Shown here in pieces: positions 1 through 10,720 of a DNA stretch of 64,000 nt (its first letter is position 1; every line of letters begins with the position of its first letter). Made by a program: the position numbers and the translations under genes. A model generated the notes under the pieces. The model did not search any database and had not been told where the DNA came from. It was given only the letters and a program-made list of their open reading frames with translations. The stretch lies in the NCBI RefSeq assembly GCF_052857255.1, contig NC_135497.1, positions 546,258,531 through 546,322,530 of the forward strand, in the 5' to 3' direction. This DNA comes from Amblyomma americanum (taxonomy: Eukaryota; Arthropoda; Arachnida; Ixodida; Ixodidae).

Positions 1-135
1 AGGCGGTATTGAGTAATGGGTTTTAAGGCGCGCACGCTAACCCAAGATGGAGTCCAGAATGTCCTAGCGCGTGTCCCGTGCGTACCCTCCCGGTAGTCTT
101 CGTCTCCTTCGGGCCGCGGCTCGCGCAGGACAACG

Positions 136-197
136 TTAATTGGAGAGACATGGGAGATGCATTTGCCCTACAGTGGGCGTAGTCAGGCTGATGATGA
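136..197 (+). mobile_element. RTE-type LINE 3' end (short fragment)
   Basis: This short stretch reads as the extreme C-terminus of an RTE-clade reverse-transcriptase ORF (residues of the type NWRDMGDAFALQWA) and then runs into a (GAT)n microsatellite, the usual RTE 3' terminus. The same junction occurs near 28857-28915, 50541-50585 and, on the other strand, 60262-60330. It is heavily 5' truncated, which is normal for LINEs, and has no coding capacity of its own. Confidence 0.7.
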
Positions 198-1480
198 TGA
201 TTATCTTTCCTCCTAACCTCACCAACCCCTGTGACATCGCATTTAATACCCACTTGTTCCTCAACACTAGCAGCACTAGAGAAGTTTGTAGCGCTTGGCG
301 CTGCCAGGTCCACTTTCTAATGGCAGCCTGATCGGAGACAGATATTCTTTGTACTCTCCACTGTGTCACAGGTCTGACCGCTGTCTAAGTCAATTGCTCC
401 GCAACCGCTGGGGACTACGGTACGGGGTTAACTTGTGCTTTTATGTAGGAGGTGGTGGCCAATAACTACTCCAGGGTGGCCAAATTCTGTTCTTGTCAAG
501 GAGCGCGTTGTCTGCTGTGGTCACCGCTCTGCACGCGGGACGGATGCTCTGCGCTGCGCCTTCGCTCCCTCTACGCCATCACTGATTTTTGGTGCCGCTT
601 TTTCCCAGCAACAGTCCCGTGAGCGACGCCCCCTGAAAGCCGCGGGCACCACTCCTACACGAACGCCGTACCTCACGAAATGTGCTACCGTCTGTCATCG
701 GGTAGAATCGATGCCTTCAAACGTTTAGAAGCTCTTCTCAGACTTTCTGCGCGCATCCGTGGAAGAGCCAATGTGTTGGAATGGGACATGCGGTCGTTAG
801 ACGCCGCCAAACACTTGGAAACGCTGCCAGTGTACACCGGCGCTCGCGAAAGGCCAAGTGCACCCATCAGCACGGCCGCCTGCGTCATTCGCGGCGGGTT
901 CCGCTGGCCGGGGAGCGCAGTTTCACTTCAGAATCGAAATCTCGAGAGCTCCACGTCGACGTTCCGGGGGACGGCAAAAAAGAATCTCAACGAAACTGGG
1001 GCATATGGGTTTGTTTACTGACAACGTTCGGTGCCCCAGGATGGCAACAAAACACGGGGAGCATGTACCATCTTTGCCAAAGGTAGCGCTCCCAAAGGTA
1101 TCCGAGCAGCCGCGTCGATAGCGTTGCGGTTCTCGGCACTGCCCCTGCAACCTGGCTGCGAGTGTCAACTGGCTGACGTGAGCCTGTGCCCTCGCTCAGT
1201 ATGACAGCGCTTCGAAGGCGCAAATAGCTTGTCGCAAATGCTATCCGCCTACTTCTTCCAGGGAAGGAGAGCAAGGGCGAAGGCTTACGCCAGCCAGTTA
1301 CGGCTCGCAGCCGTGGAGCAGCGGCCACCGTCGGAGGCGGCAGCGCTCTGCTCGGCTGCGAGGCCGCTCCCCCTGCCATTGCGGCTGCTCGGTTACTTTT
1401 GGTTTTACTCGGTTACTTTTGTTCACAGCGTGACTCTAGCAGTTCGCCGAGTGCCCGTCAAAGTGCGAGCGTGAGGTAGT
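198..1480. other. No recognisable gene; moderately GC-rich
   Basis: Several overlapping open frames of 60-130 codons occur on both strands, but none resembles a known family and they overlap one another as expected in GC-rich DNA. The 14-bp sequence CTCGGTTACTTTTG is repeated near 1388 and 1408, within about 200 bp of a TATA box. Confidence 0.5.
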
Positions 1481-1563
1481 GAATAAAAATAGCCGCCCGT
1501 ACCGCCAAACGCTCCATACAATCAGCTAGTTCACTGCAGGCGAGAAAACGACAGGGCTGCGAG

Positions 1564-1572
1564 CATAAAAGG
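1564..1572 (+). promoter_or_regulatory. Candidate TATA box (CATAAAAGG)
   Basis: CATAAAAGG lies in a locally GC-rich context, about 30 nt before a plausible start of transcription near 1595 and 60-70 nt before an ATG that opens a hydrophobic signal-like peptide with a consensus splice donor. The spacing suits a TATA-driven arthropod promoter. No transcript data support it. Confidence 0.4.
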
Positions 1573-1630
1573 ACGCGCACGCGCACTGCGATGTCTCGAC
1601 CACAGAAGGACAGCGTCAGACAGCGCAGCG

Positions 1631-1690
1631 ATGCAGTTTTATCTGATTCTGGCCGCCTGTCGCATGTCCCGACTTATTTTGCCGCCGGTG
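1631..1690 (+). CDS. Candidate first coding exon, signal-peptide-like start
   Basis: An ATG preceded by a short leader and a TATA box opens 20 codons, MQFYLILAACRMSRLILPPV, and then meets a consensus donor GTAAGT at 1691 in phase 0. The peptide is hydrophobic with small residues near the centre, like the start of a secreted protein; tick salivary genes often have this short-first-exon design. A second frame from ATG 1591 is also open through the same donor (MSRPQKDSVRQ...), but that ATG sits almost at the expected transcription start, so the first frame is preferred. No downstream exon could be recognised, so the product is unknown. Confidence 0.35.
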
Positions 1691-1696
1691 GTAAGT

Positions 1697-3800
1697 ACAT
1701 ACGTATGCATTCCTGCAGCGGCCTAGTCCATGTGTAGCAGGAACGAAGCCATAGCTCTTCGTGCCTTTATTTGGCATCTGAGCCACACTGTCTGATTGCC
1801 TAGTAAATACTTCCTGCAGTGGTTTAATTCCACAGAAATATATTTTTGGAAAGGCGCGTAATCTATCGCAGAAAAAGAAAAGATTATTGAATAGTGCCAT
1901 GAATGGCGAGCTGCACGGTGCGGCTGAGTTTTCCACCTGTGTCTCCACTCGCAACAGATTTCAGGGATAAATGTTCCTTTCCACCCATTTGAATCAGCAT
2001 TTATTGGCGGTTGGAGGAGTGTATTGGTAAATAATATTACTACTAATGTTCCTCTACCATTAAGTTTTTTCTTATTACCATTCTGTAACACAAGACGTAC
2101 ATTAAATGAAAATTTCAATTTGGTTGCCTGTCGCAATGTATATACGGGGAACGCTTAGTTCAATTTTCGGGCGCATAAGTCTGGAATACAGTGCCTATTA
2201 ATGTGAAGCTTGCAAATAACTTTAAGCTGTGCTACAAGTTTTTTTTTATTAGCAACCAGAAAGGGCCCTGACCTCCACCTTTTTTTTTACGGCTTGTGGA
2301 CCTTTCTGAACTTTTCTTTCCTGTTTCTTATCGCTCTGTGGTTTAATTAGGCGTTACTTCAAGTGCACGTTTTGTTCCAAGCCATTCTTTATTCCTGTGT
2401 GTGTGTTTCGTTTTTTTAATTTTTGCTCATTACGCCTGTCTAGTGTATTTTATTTTGTACTTGACCGCTTCACTAGCAAGCACGAATATTGGTACAAATA
2501 TTTATGTAATGCCTTGTAGTTTTAAAATAAACAATGTTTAGACTGACTTTGAAAACAAAATATAGGCTAAACTTGGCATAGTGCGAACCTCACCTCGTAT
2601 TTGATGGCAGTTTGATGGTTCGCCCTCAAAGCGTTGTCGCCAGCGCCGCTCTGACTGCTGCGAATTTTTCGTCGCCCGCAGTTCCTCGGACCGGCTGCGC
2701 CGCCGATGGTCTTTTTGCTCGTCCTGTCTGCGCCGACGTCGAGCCTCGCGAGCGCGACGAGCGTAATCCGCGTCACCATAGCACTACCGCTCGGCAGCTG
2801 CTGCGCCATCCACGCGCCCAGGCTTTTCCGTTTATTTTGCGTCTCCTGTCGCCCGCACTGGGGAATTTTGGCTGAGCTGCCTCGCACCTTTCGCTTCTGA
2901 GCAGCAGTGCTCGGGGGGAGAGAGAAGGAACTGATTAGAGCGGCTCCCGCGGCCGGTCGCCTTCGCGGCTCCAGTTGCGATGCAGCAGAACGCCACTGCC
3001 GCGTGGCCGAGTAGCAGCTGACGATCGCCTAGTGCGCCAAATTGCCGCTGGAAAATTGAATTCATGATTACATTCATAGGTTGCATTCACGTGGCTAACA
3101 TCCTCATTTGGCAATGTCAGGACAATACATGCACAAAAACATTGCTGCAATAATTTCCACAATGTTCAGTAATATAAATGAAACATGAACGTAACATTCT
3201 TGGAAAGTTTAGCTACTCTGCACAAACAAGCAGGCCCGCCAGTTGGTAAGCTTCTCAACATATCACGACGCTTTGCAAGGGCCAGCAACGAGGGCGAGTG
3301 GCACTTGAACTCCGCAATACATAAAGGGAAGTTTATTGACACACCAAAACCAAATCTACACAATCAAAACACGTCTGTACGTGACGACAATGAGTGTAAC
3401 AAGCTAATCACCCAACTCCGCAATACAGTACAACATGCAATTCATACACTGAGCTCCCTACGAAAAAACACGGTGTCAAGGTTATATAGCCGTCACAAAA
3501 GAACGTCAAACGGGTGATAGGGACGAATGGATAATAAGTAGAGCTCTTTTACAAAATAAGGTGGCTGTATATGCACTCTATGGCACGCGCGATTAAGAGG
3601 TCTAGTTGCAAAGTACTGCTAGTTTAAAAATTCCAACAACAGTCGAAAAGTTCTAACATTGTAATAAAGTTCGCACAGCTTGATTAAAATGACGTTCATT
3701 TTAAGCGTTAAACCACAAGCATTGGTTTGCGATGTTCCAGGGAAGGCGATGGTATGGTATCCTAACCAACTTTTGAACATGTGGCTGCAATGTTCGCGGA
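1697..3800. other. Non-coding, T-rich; no gene recognised
   Basis: The stretch holds several poly-T and poly-A tracts (for example near 2238-2290), an AATAAA near 2526 and a GC-richer patch at 2640-3030 with overlapping frames on both strands. None of the frames resembles a known protein. It could be intron or 3' flank of the candidate exon at 1631, which I cannot show. Confidence 0.4.
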
Positions 3801-3806
3801 CAGTGT

Positions 3807-3818
3807 GCTATCTTTACC
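3807..3818. repeat. Target-site duplication (left), SINE at 3819
   Basis: GCTATCTTTACC here and at 4064-4075 are identical and exactly abut the SINE, marking target-primed insertion by LINE machinery. Confidence 0.85.
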
Positions 3819-4063
3819 TATCCGCCACGGTGCCTCAGTGGTTATTGCTCCCGGCTGCTGACACGAAAGACGCGGGTTCAATCCCTGCCGTGGCGCTCGA
3901 ATTTCGATGGAGGCGAAATTCTAGAGGCCCGTTTGATGTGCGATGTCAGTGCACGTTAAAGAACTCCAGGTGGTCGAAATTACCGGAGCCCTTCGCTACG
4001 TCGTCCCTCATAGCCTGAGCCGCTTTGGGACGTTAAACCCCCATAACCAAAACCATAAGCCAA
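3819..4063 (+). mobile_element. Ruka-type tRNA-derived SINE with perfect 12-bp TSD
   Basis: The 5' part is tRNA-like, with an A-box-like segment near 3830 and a B-box-like GGTTCAATCCC near 3897. It is followed by the body seen in other copies here (ATTTCGATGGAGGCGAAATT, GTGCACGTTAAAGA) and the tail CCTCATAGCCTGAG...GGGACGTTAAACCCC. The element is flanked by GCTATCTTTACC at 3807-3818 and 4064-4075, a perfect 12-bp target-site duplication. This layout matches the tick SINE family known as Ruka. The head has a few substitutions from the copies at 15.9 and 59.8 kb, so this is an older insertion. Confidence 0.9.
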
Positions 4064-4075
4064 GCTATCTTTACC

Positions 4076-5139
4076 AACTTATGAGCACGTCGCTGAAATG
4101 TTGAAGTACGTTGTACAACATTATAAAACACTTCCGTAACATTCTGGCGATATTTCGTGCTACTGGGGAATTCAGGCCCCTCTGAGTGCGTTAGCGCTAA
4201 AGCTTCCACTCATCCCCTTAGCCTTTGTATGTGAGGTCCCGCTGTTAGTCGAGCGGGTTGTAGGCCACCTGCTCTAGGCGGCCCCTAGGCGGCAGGTGGG
4301 GCACCTAGCTCATGTGACCTTGTGACGTCATCGCAGCCTGCCCACCGTGGCAGGTTGCTGTTCAATTAATGACTGGTCGCGAGAGGTTTCTCGGGAAGGG
4401 CAACCTGCATCTCTTAACAACTGCACCACTGCGCCAGCAGTGGTATGAGGACTCTCAGCGATCCATGAATGTGAAGTAGAGAGTACATAATTCCTCATAT
4501 ACGGGCGTTAACGCATGAACGCGATAGCGTCATACACTTAAGGCAGATCTTAAGGGTCCCTTCCGTTTTTAGTGCGCTAGCACTAAGGCCCCCAAACACT
4601 GATTTCACGGATCTTCCTCTAATGCGGCTTGACCTAGAAAACCGAGCCTCGAACCGAACTCAAAACCGAAGTGCTAGTGCATCGAATTCGCATTTGGCTT
4701 AACCTCACTAAATAAATCGTCATTTTTTTCCTTCTCTGGTTTTTATTTCTCTCCCCACTTTAGCGTCGATCCCTTCATATATTCCTCCTACTTCCCTTTT
4801 TTTTTTCTCATCACCGCCATCCCCCCACCCCGTCCTCTCATCTTTCTGACTGGTCGCTTCGATCGGCGACCTTGGACGATCTCATCCACGCGACGGCTCG
4901 GTGTGGGCTCCGTAAAAGACGTACCCTTGTCCTACAGTGATCCACTAGTTATATATTTAAATAACAACTAGCTCGATCAGGCACGGTAGGTTAGGCCTTC
5001 TGCGTTTCCTGTCTGAGGAGCTGTCGGAACACTCCAGCGTCCTCCAAAACGTTCTCACATTAGAGGGCAGGCAACAAGAACGATTGAAGCGCACGTGAAC
5101 GAGCCTAGCACATCGCGATAACAAGACCAGCGGCGTAGC
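4076..5139. other. Non-coding, no gene recognised
   Basis: The DNA is mixed in composition, with a pyrimidine-rich run near 4725-4870. No open frame of interest, no tRNA and no recognisable repeat was seen. Confidence 0.4.
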
Positions 5140-5530
5140 TAGTGCTGCAGTGCAAAGAGGACAGGAAAGAGACAGGGGCGGCGCGTCCACTGAATGTGCC
5201 GCTTCGGCGCTTTAGGGCGGCCGCACTGCGACCACGCGCAGCGGGCGTCACTTATTCGCACTGCGTGCGCAGAACGTTTCTGCAGACATCGGCGTTTTGC
5301 ACGCCGCCACCGTTCGTTGCGACCGACTCGCGTTATCCCGCGCTTCCAGTGCCGAAGCGCACGCACGCACTATGTGGCGCATGACGAAGGCGCGGTCCGG
5401 TGTGCGCGCAGCGAGCATCCGCCATCTAATTAGCGCGCCTCTGCACGCGCTTTCTTCGGCAACTGCCGCACTTTGCGCTCCTGCGGTCTTCCGCGCTTAT
5501 CTAATTAGCTTCGCGGGCTGTCAAAAAATC
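5140..5530. promoter_or_regulatory. CpG-rich block with two CTAATTAG sites
   Basis: A 390-bp CpG-dense island stands out from AT-rich flanks. It contains the palindromic homeodomain-type site CTAATTAG twice, at 5426-5433 and 5501-5508, 75 bp apart and in similar context (ATCTAATTAGC). Open frames here overlap in several frames and look like by-products of GC content. A promoter or enhancer is one reading; an unrecognised repeat is another. Confidence 0.3.
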
Positions 5531-7739
5531 CCGGAGACGTTCCATGAAAAAACAAAATAAAAAAGACAGCCATGATGGCTGTGAGGGTTCGCTCTCCAGA
5601 ATTCACTGCCTAGGCTCACCTAAGTTAAGCAGCCGGAGATGGCTCACTGCCTTTAGACAGCTGCTGAACGTCGCAATGCTCTGCTTTTGTCATCCTTTAG
5701 AATATCACTGGCGGTCTTTCAAATCACGGAACGAATACCTATATCACGACAAACTTCCCCAAAACCTTAGTAATGCAGGTACCTCTGTGAAAATGGTCTA
5801 TTTTAAGGAGCAAGCTCTGTGTCCTTTCAGACTTAACACAGGTGCACCTTCGGGGAAATAATCTTGACAAAGAATAGTGCAAATATATCGAAGTCTTGGC
5901 GCGAAACATAACATCAACATGATAGCTGATTTTTTAAATCGCGTTCGAATACGATGCCACCCAGGCGACGCTCGGTCTTCGCCACAGACGTGGACGGCAG
6001 GTCGTCATGCCTGCCATATGAAAGCCCGGGGCGCAAACGAGCTATTTTCACTCCACAATACGAGCTATAGCAAATGATCTTCGTTGGCGCTTGTGGATGC
6101 CGTTTTATTTGCATCGAAGAAGTGCCCTCAGTCACGTGAAAACCTCGTGACTATGACTTTTACCCACGTGACTTAACGTCGGCAGTGGCACGCAGTAGAG
6201 CAACATTTATGGTTCATGGTTCATTGCCAGGACGGCAGTGAACACAAAAAGAGTATGATGCGCCCTCCATGAAGCCTGTTTTCAAAGGTGTGCAGTGGAA
6301 AGAGAACCCGTCATCCCTCCCTCGCCTGGGCCAAAACAATGGTTGCGCTACCGGTCACCCTCCGACCCTTCTGCCAAAAATTGCCACAAGGGCCCCTGGT
6401 CCTGTTGCATCACTTTCTTGTCGGCTACCAAGTGAACACAAATAGTTTTTGTTCACGAATTCTTACGATGCCGGTGGCGATGCTTTACACTCCGGAGAGC
6501 GTTCTTCGTGCAGCTGTTGCAAATTGTGGTGTGCTGTAATGAGAGTAGGGCATTTTGTGCTCTAGAGGCGCTTTATATAAGAAACCATGTTCATGGACGT
6601 TGGGCTTTAAAGTGCATGAAAACTAACCCCATCATGCCTCATTTTCTTTGCTACCAAAATGCACCAAGTGCCTCCTGCAGGGACACCCCTTCATCTGAGG
6701 TTTACCAACACTGCTGGCCTTGGAGAGGCACAAATCACCAGCATTCAGACCATGCTGCCGAAGTCTGAGTTGCACTGGGCAGGACTCTTCGCCAAGTTGG
6801 CAGGTCGTCGCCTACCCAACAGAGGGACACTAAAGATGTACAAAGCCTCGATGATAAAGCCTCATTGCATCTGTTACATTAGACACCATCAGTGCCCAGA
6901 CTAGCCTCCGACCGGGAAGCCTGAAGGCGTACCATTCATAAAGCTGTCTCATCCTTTGAGGACGATCACACGGCCAATGTTGAGAACAAAAGACGACGCA
7001 GAATGAACAGTGGCACTTAACTAACCCTCCCCCTCCTCTTCCAGCAGGCCTCCCGCGCACCTGCTGCAGTCTGACCTGCCTATTCAACATCTACCTCATA
7101 ATCAACTTATGTGCTAGGCGTCTACATACCCTTTCTCCAAAATCTGTTGGCGAAGCCAATTTATGGGAATGATTATGATGATATTAGTCCGACTCAGTTG
7201 TGGTGATCACGCATTTACAATAACTCTTTGCGTTGCCTTTTGCGCAAAGCGCAGTATTAAGTATCATTAAGAGCATTGATTTCGGATTTCCCGCAAAAAC
7301 GTTGCAGACTGATCTAAGCTCTCAAAGCGTGAATATCTGATGGAAAATGAGCTAGTTCATGCACACATAGGCTCAGTTTCATTCAACTGTTCGACTGTCA
7401 CATAGAAATATGTAATGCACAAGGAGTCTCCAGAGCACAAAGCTGAAGGGTGATTCACAATTAACACATACCGGACCTGAAATAAAGGTGAATAATAAAA
7501 AAAAACAGGAAGAGGACTATACTGTACAAGAAGTTTTAAGTTAGTGAAACGAATGCCATCAAAACCGGTACCAGTATTTTTTAATTCGTTTATTAATATT
7601 TCATTTCCAACTTTCTCTAGTTTTGAGAGCGCTTGCCCAAATCCAATAGTTGCTTCCGGACAAACAAGGTGCTTAATTAATACATTCAAGCTCTATATTT
7701 CACCATCTGAGAAACAGAAACTTTTGATTATCTGGTTTT
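5531..7739. other. Non-coding, no gene recognised
   Basis: Only scattered frames under 115 codons occur here. The part at 6620-6900 has repeated phrases (CCCATCATGCCTCATTTTC, AAGCCTCATTGCATCTG) that look like an old repeat of unknown class. A short GATTATGATGATATTAG tract near 7170 may be a LINE tail remnant. Confidence 0.35.
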
Positions 7740-8720
7740 GACATGCGCATATTTTATCTTAATGAGCATATTTATTTGTCTGACCTTTTCCGGACCGCTT
7801 TCGTCAATGTGTGGCTTGCGAAAGCGACCACATACATGCTGGGCGTCACTGTGAGGGTGGATGAGAATCATGCCGACGCCGCTGGTGCCAATGTGGACAG
7901 GTCCACAAGGCAGCACAAGCTTCAGCTGCTGGAAGGCATGCTCGCATTCGAGCGACCAAACAAAGGGGCTTCTTTTCGAAGGAGGGAAGTCAATAGATGA
8001 GCAAAGTTGGACGAAACCTTGAATGAAGCAACGGAAACAGGAGCATGGGACAGACAGCGTCTCAGAGGATTCCGAGAGCGTGGTTGCAGGAACTGACAAC
8101 AGCTGTCTAATCTGGATCGGGCCGTATACCGACCTTGTCGACAATGGTCTGTCGTTCAACAAAGTGGCATTTCGTGGAGTTCCAAACGAGATCAGCTTGT
8201 GCGGTGCAGGTCAGCACAATACCCAGTAGCTCGTTAAGCTCGTGAAAGGTCTCTCTGCCAGTGATGACATCATATAGGTAGCACAGACATACCTCCCACT
8301 TAAGCCCACTCATAATTGTGTCCGTAAACCACTCGAATCTAGTTGAGGCACTGCATACCTATAGAAGGACATGACATTAAATTTATGCAGTCTATCAAGC
8401 GTAACAAACGTTGTCTTCTCCCGGTCCATGGGGATCTGTCAATACCCAGAACGCAGATCAACTAACGAGAAGCACGATGTAGATTGAAAACAATTCACGT
8501 CATCACCAATACGCGGGAGCGGGGAGACGTCCTCTTCGGTTACAGCATTTAACCGGCGGTGTTCTATGCAAAGCGTCAGGAGTTCATTCTTTCGCACCAC
8601 TACAACAAGGAGTCGCAGCACACGGACTATACTCCCGGATGACGCCTTTCTTTAGCATATCTTGCACTGATAGGCTGAGCCGTAATGGTGTTAATCGAAT
8701 GTGACATTGCTACATAGAAG
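7740..8720 (-). pseudogene. Ty3/gypsy LTR-retrotransposon pol fragment (RT to RNase H)
   Basis: Reading the minus strand from about 8710 down, broken frames spell the order of a Ty3/gypsy polyprotein. First comes the pre-RT segment (KERRHPGV), then RT motifs HRRLNAVTEEDVSPLPRI and FSLVDLRSGY (8440-8630). The catalytic box follows as CLCYLYDV near 8270 in place of the usual YLDD, then KCHFVERQ and GIRPDPD. The connection/RNase H start is FVWSLECEHAFQQLKL near 7955-8000. Stops and frameshifts separate the pieces, and the first catalytic Asp is replaced by Tyr, so the copy is dead. No LTRs were recognised at either side. In an intact element it would copy its RNA into cDNA in cytoplasmic particles. 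Confidence 0.85.
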
Positions 8721-9629
8721 AGGAGAGGGGATGAAAAAAGCGGAAGATGGCGAGTAGGATGGTGTGGAATAATAACGTGGCAAAAGTGCAGGATTCAAAG
8801 AAGACGATGATGTACAAGATATAAAAGCCCCTTGCATGACGTTAAGCGGGAGTACAGAGGAGCAGCGAAGAACTTGACGTCATCGAGGGTGAAACCTTCG
8901 TGTTCCAGCACGTGTTCGGAACATCGGGTGGTTCCGGCAAGGCAGGAACGCTTCGGTTGGGAGGGCGCATCGTCGGCTGCTGTTCCAATTTTGTGGTACC
9001 GTTGGTCTTACGGCACTTCTTCATAGGCCCCAGCACGGTCTCCGCCTGGTCTCGGCCTCCAGCAGTTTCAATAACCACCTGCAACGCCCAGGGCCTTATT
9101 CGACGCTGACTCCACCGTCCACCCGTAATGCCCAGAAGTTCCTCTCACGCTGATGGGAGTACTTTCTGACACCCAGCTGGTCTGCGACGCCGACGCCTTC
9201 CACCCTTGCTATGCACACAAAGACCACAGCGAGCAGCGCTAAATACTCTCAAAGCTCAGCAAGACATGGGCGTGAGCAAAAAAAAAAAACAAAAAAAAAC
9301 GCTGTTCTCACTTCCTCGTCTTTTTCATATTGTTTGACTGAGGGTTTGCTTAGATGTGTGTCTGTTAGCATTTCGCGCAGAGTTAGTTTAGTTTTATAGA
9401 GTGTTTGTGTTGATTTTCTTGATAAGCGTTGTGGCGTAGCGTATGTTAGGCACCGCGCTTGCATGTCTCTGCTTTCTGCCTCAGCGTCTTCCTTTGAGAT
9501 TCGCAACAGGCATGCGAAAAACTGGCTACAGAGGGGGAGTGGCTGGCTTGCCAAAATCAAACACTAAGGCATATTGGGCGAGAACAATTTCTATTGCGAG
9601 CCAATCGAACGATGGAAGGGACTTGTTAA
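8721..9629. other. No clear coding signal between Ty3/gypsy pieces
   Basis: This lies between the clear pol fragment and a possible upstream pol segment. It contains a TATAAAAGCC near 8821 and an A-rich run at 9279-9299. Frames here do not read as a recognisable protein; the region may be decayed pol spacer or an unrelated insertion. Confidence 0.3.
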
Positions 9630-9977
9630 TCATGTAGTTGATGTAGATGGAGAAGTCGGTGCCTCCATTGGCATGCTAGCATTAAAACACAGAACAGAGA
9701 GTAAGCGTGTCATAACCATCAAATCGAGTGAGTTAAGCCCTGGCGGGACCAAAACAGGCTCTTTTGAGGCATTGGCTGTCCACATGTGTACGCAACCATC
9801 ACCGGCGGGAACAATGGCCCCTGGCACGAGTACATTCTGTTTCGCAGAGTTGTGCACGTCTGCCTCATTACGGAAGTGGTGGGTGACCGCGTATTTGTCC
9901 GAAGGGCAAACATTAACAAACATTGCCGCCATGGCTGGTAACAGCATATCTTGCGCGACACTAAATATATAGAACAT
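9630..9977 (-). pseudogene. Possible upstream Ty3/gypsy pol segment (protease-RT spacer)
   Basis: A 115-codon minus-strand frame contains KQNVLVPGAIVPAGDGCVHM and KEPVLVPPGLNSLD. These phrases resemble the stretch between retropepsin and RT in gypsy-type polyproteins, where short beta-rich segments precede the RT. Its strand and position upstream of the RT fragment are consistent with the same element. No protease active-site triplet (DSG/DTG) is visible in it, so the assignment is tentative. Confidence 0.3.
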
Positions 9978-10571
9978 GTTCAGGAGGAGGGAATTTATTT
10001 AGCCCTGCAATCTCGTAAAAAAATCGGTATCTGAGATATCATCGTGCGTTGGGCGGAGTAATTCCTGCGAACTTTGCTTTTATGTCTATCCAGCAAAAGC
10101 GGCTGACGCGAAGCAGATACCAAGTGCATGCGCCTTTTTACGTTCAAACAGATAAATTGCCAGGTAGAGGCTACTACTGCGGTATTCGGATATCAACCGT
10201 TCAGATTCAGCCCAAGCTTCACGAATGCATCCTTGTGCTCCCCTAGCAATCGCTGATAACGTGGGCATAACAGCGGAATGCTTTTGCTACTTCCCCGCAC
10301 CTCCAAAGATTATGCGGACTCATTCTAACCGTCACCGCGCTGCAACGTCGCATTATCCCAGACGAGGTTCTGGTTGCTGATGGCCACTATTCCGCACCGA
10401 CAGTTTTGCACTCGGAAACCTTGGCCCTCATCAGCTGCGGTAATCTTGGCTCCTCTTCGCTACGGAATTGCCTGCTATTTGCTGGAGCGTCAGCCCGGCC
10501 ACGACAAACCTGTTCCGGACACTGGCGATTCTCAGTTCATACCCGCCCACACCGAAGGACGCCTTACTTCA
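9978..10571. other. Non-coding, no gene recognised
   Basis: Frames of 60-65 codons overlap on both strands without family resemblance. Nothing else was seen. Confidence 0.4.
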
Positions 10572-10720
10572 AACTAAATCAAATCAATTTATTTTTCCAT
10601 CGTACATTACAGATGGGGCAATTGCAAAAAAAAGCTACCCATGGGCAGCATGATTATCCTATAAACCTAATGTTCATCAGGGAGGCAGTACTAACAGTTA
10701 TATAATTTCAAAACAAAGAC
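10572..10720 (-). mobile_element. Probable CR1/L2-like LINE 3' tail
   Basis: On the minus strand the sequence runs through TACGATGGAAAAATAAATTG and ends in short TTGATTTGATTTAG units. That is a typical 3' end for CR1/L2-like LINEs of arthropods. No ORF is left. Confidence 0.4.

Noticed and set aside
7138..7190. Possible LINE tail (GATTATGATGATATT)
   Set aside because: Too short, and no adjacent LINE coding was recognised.
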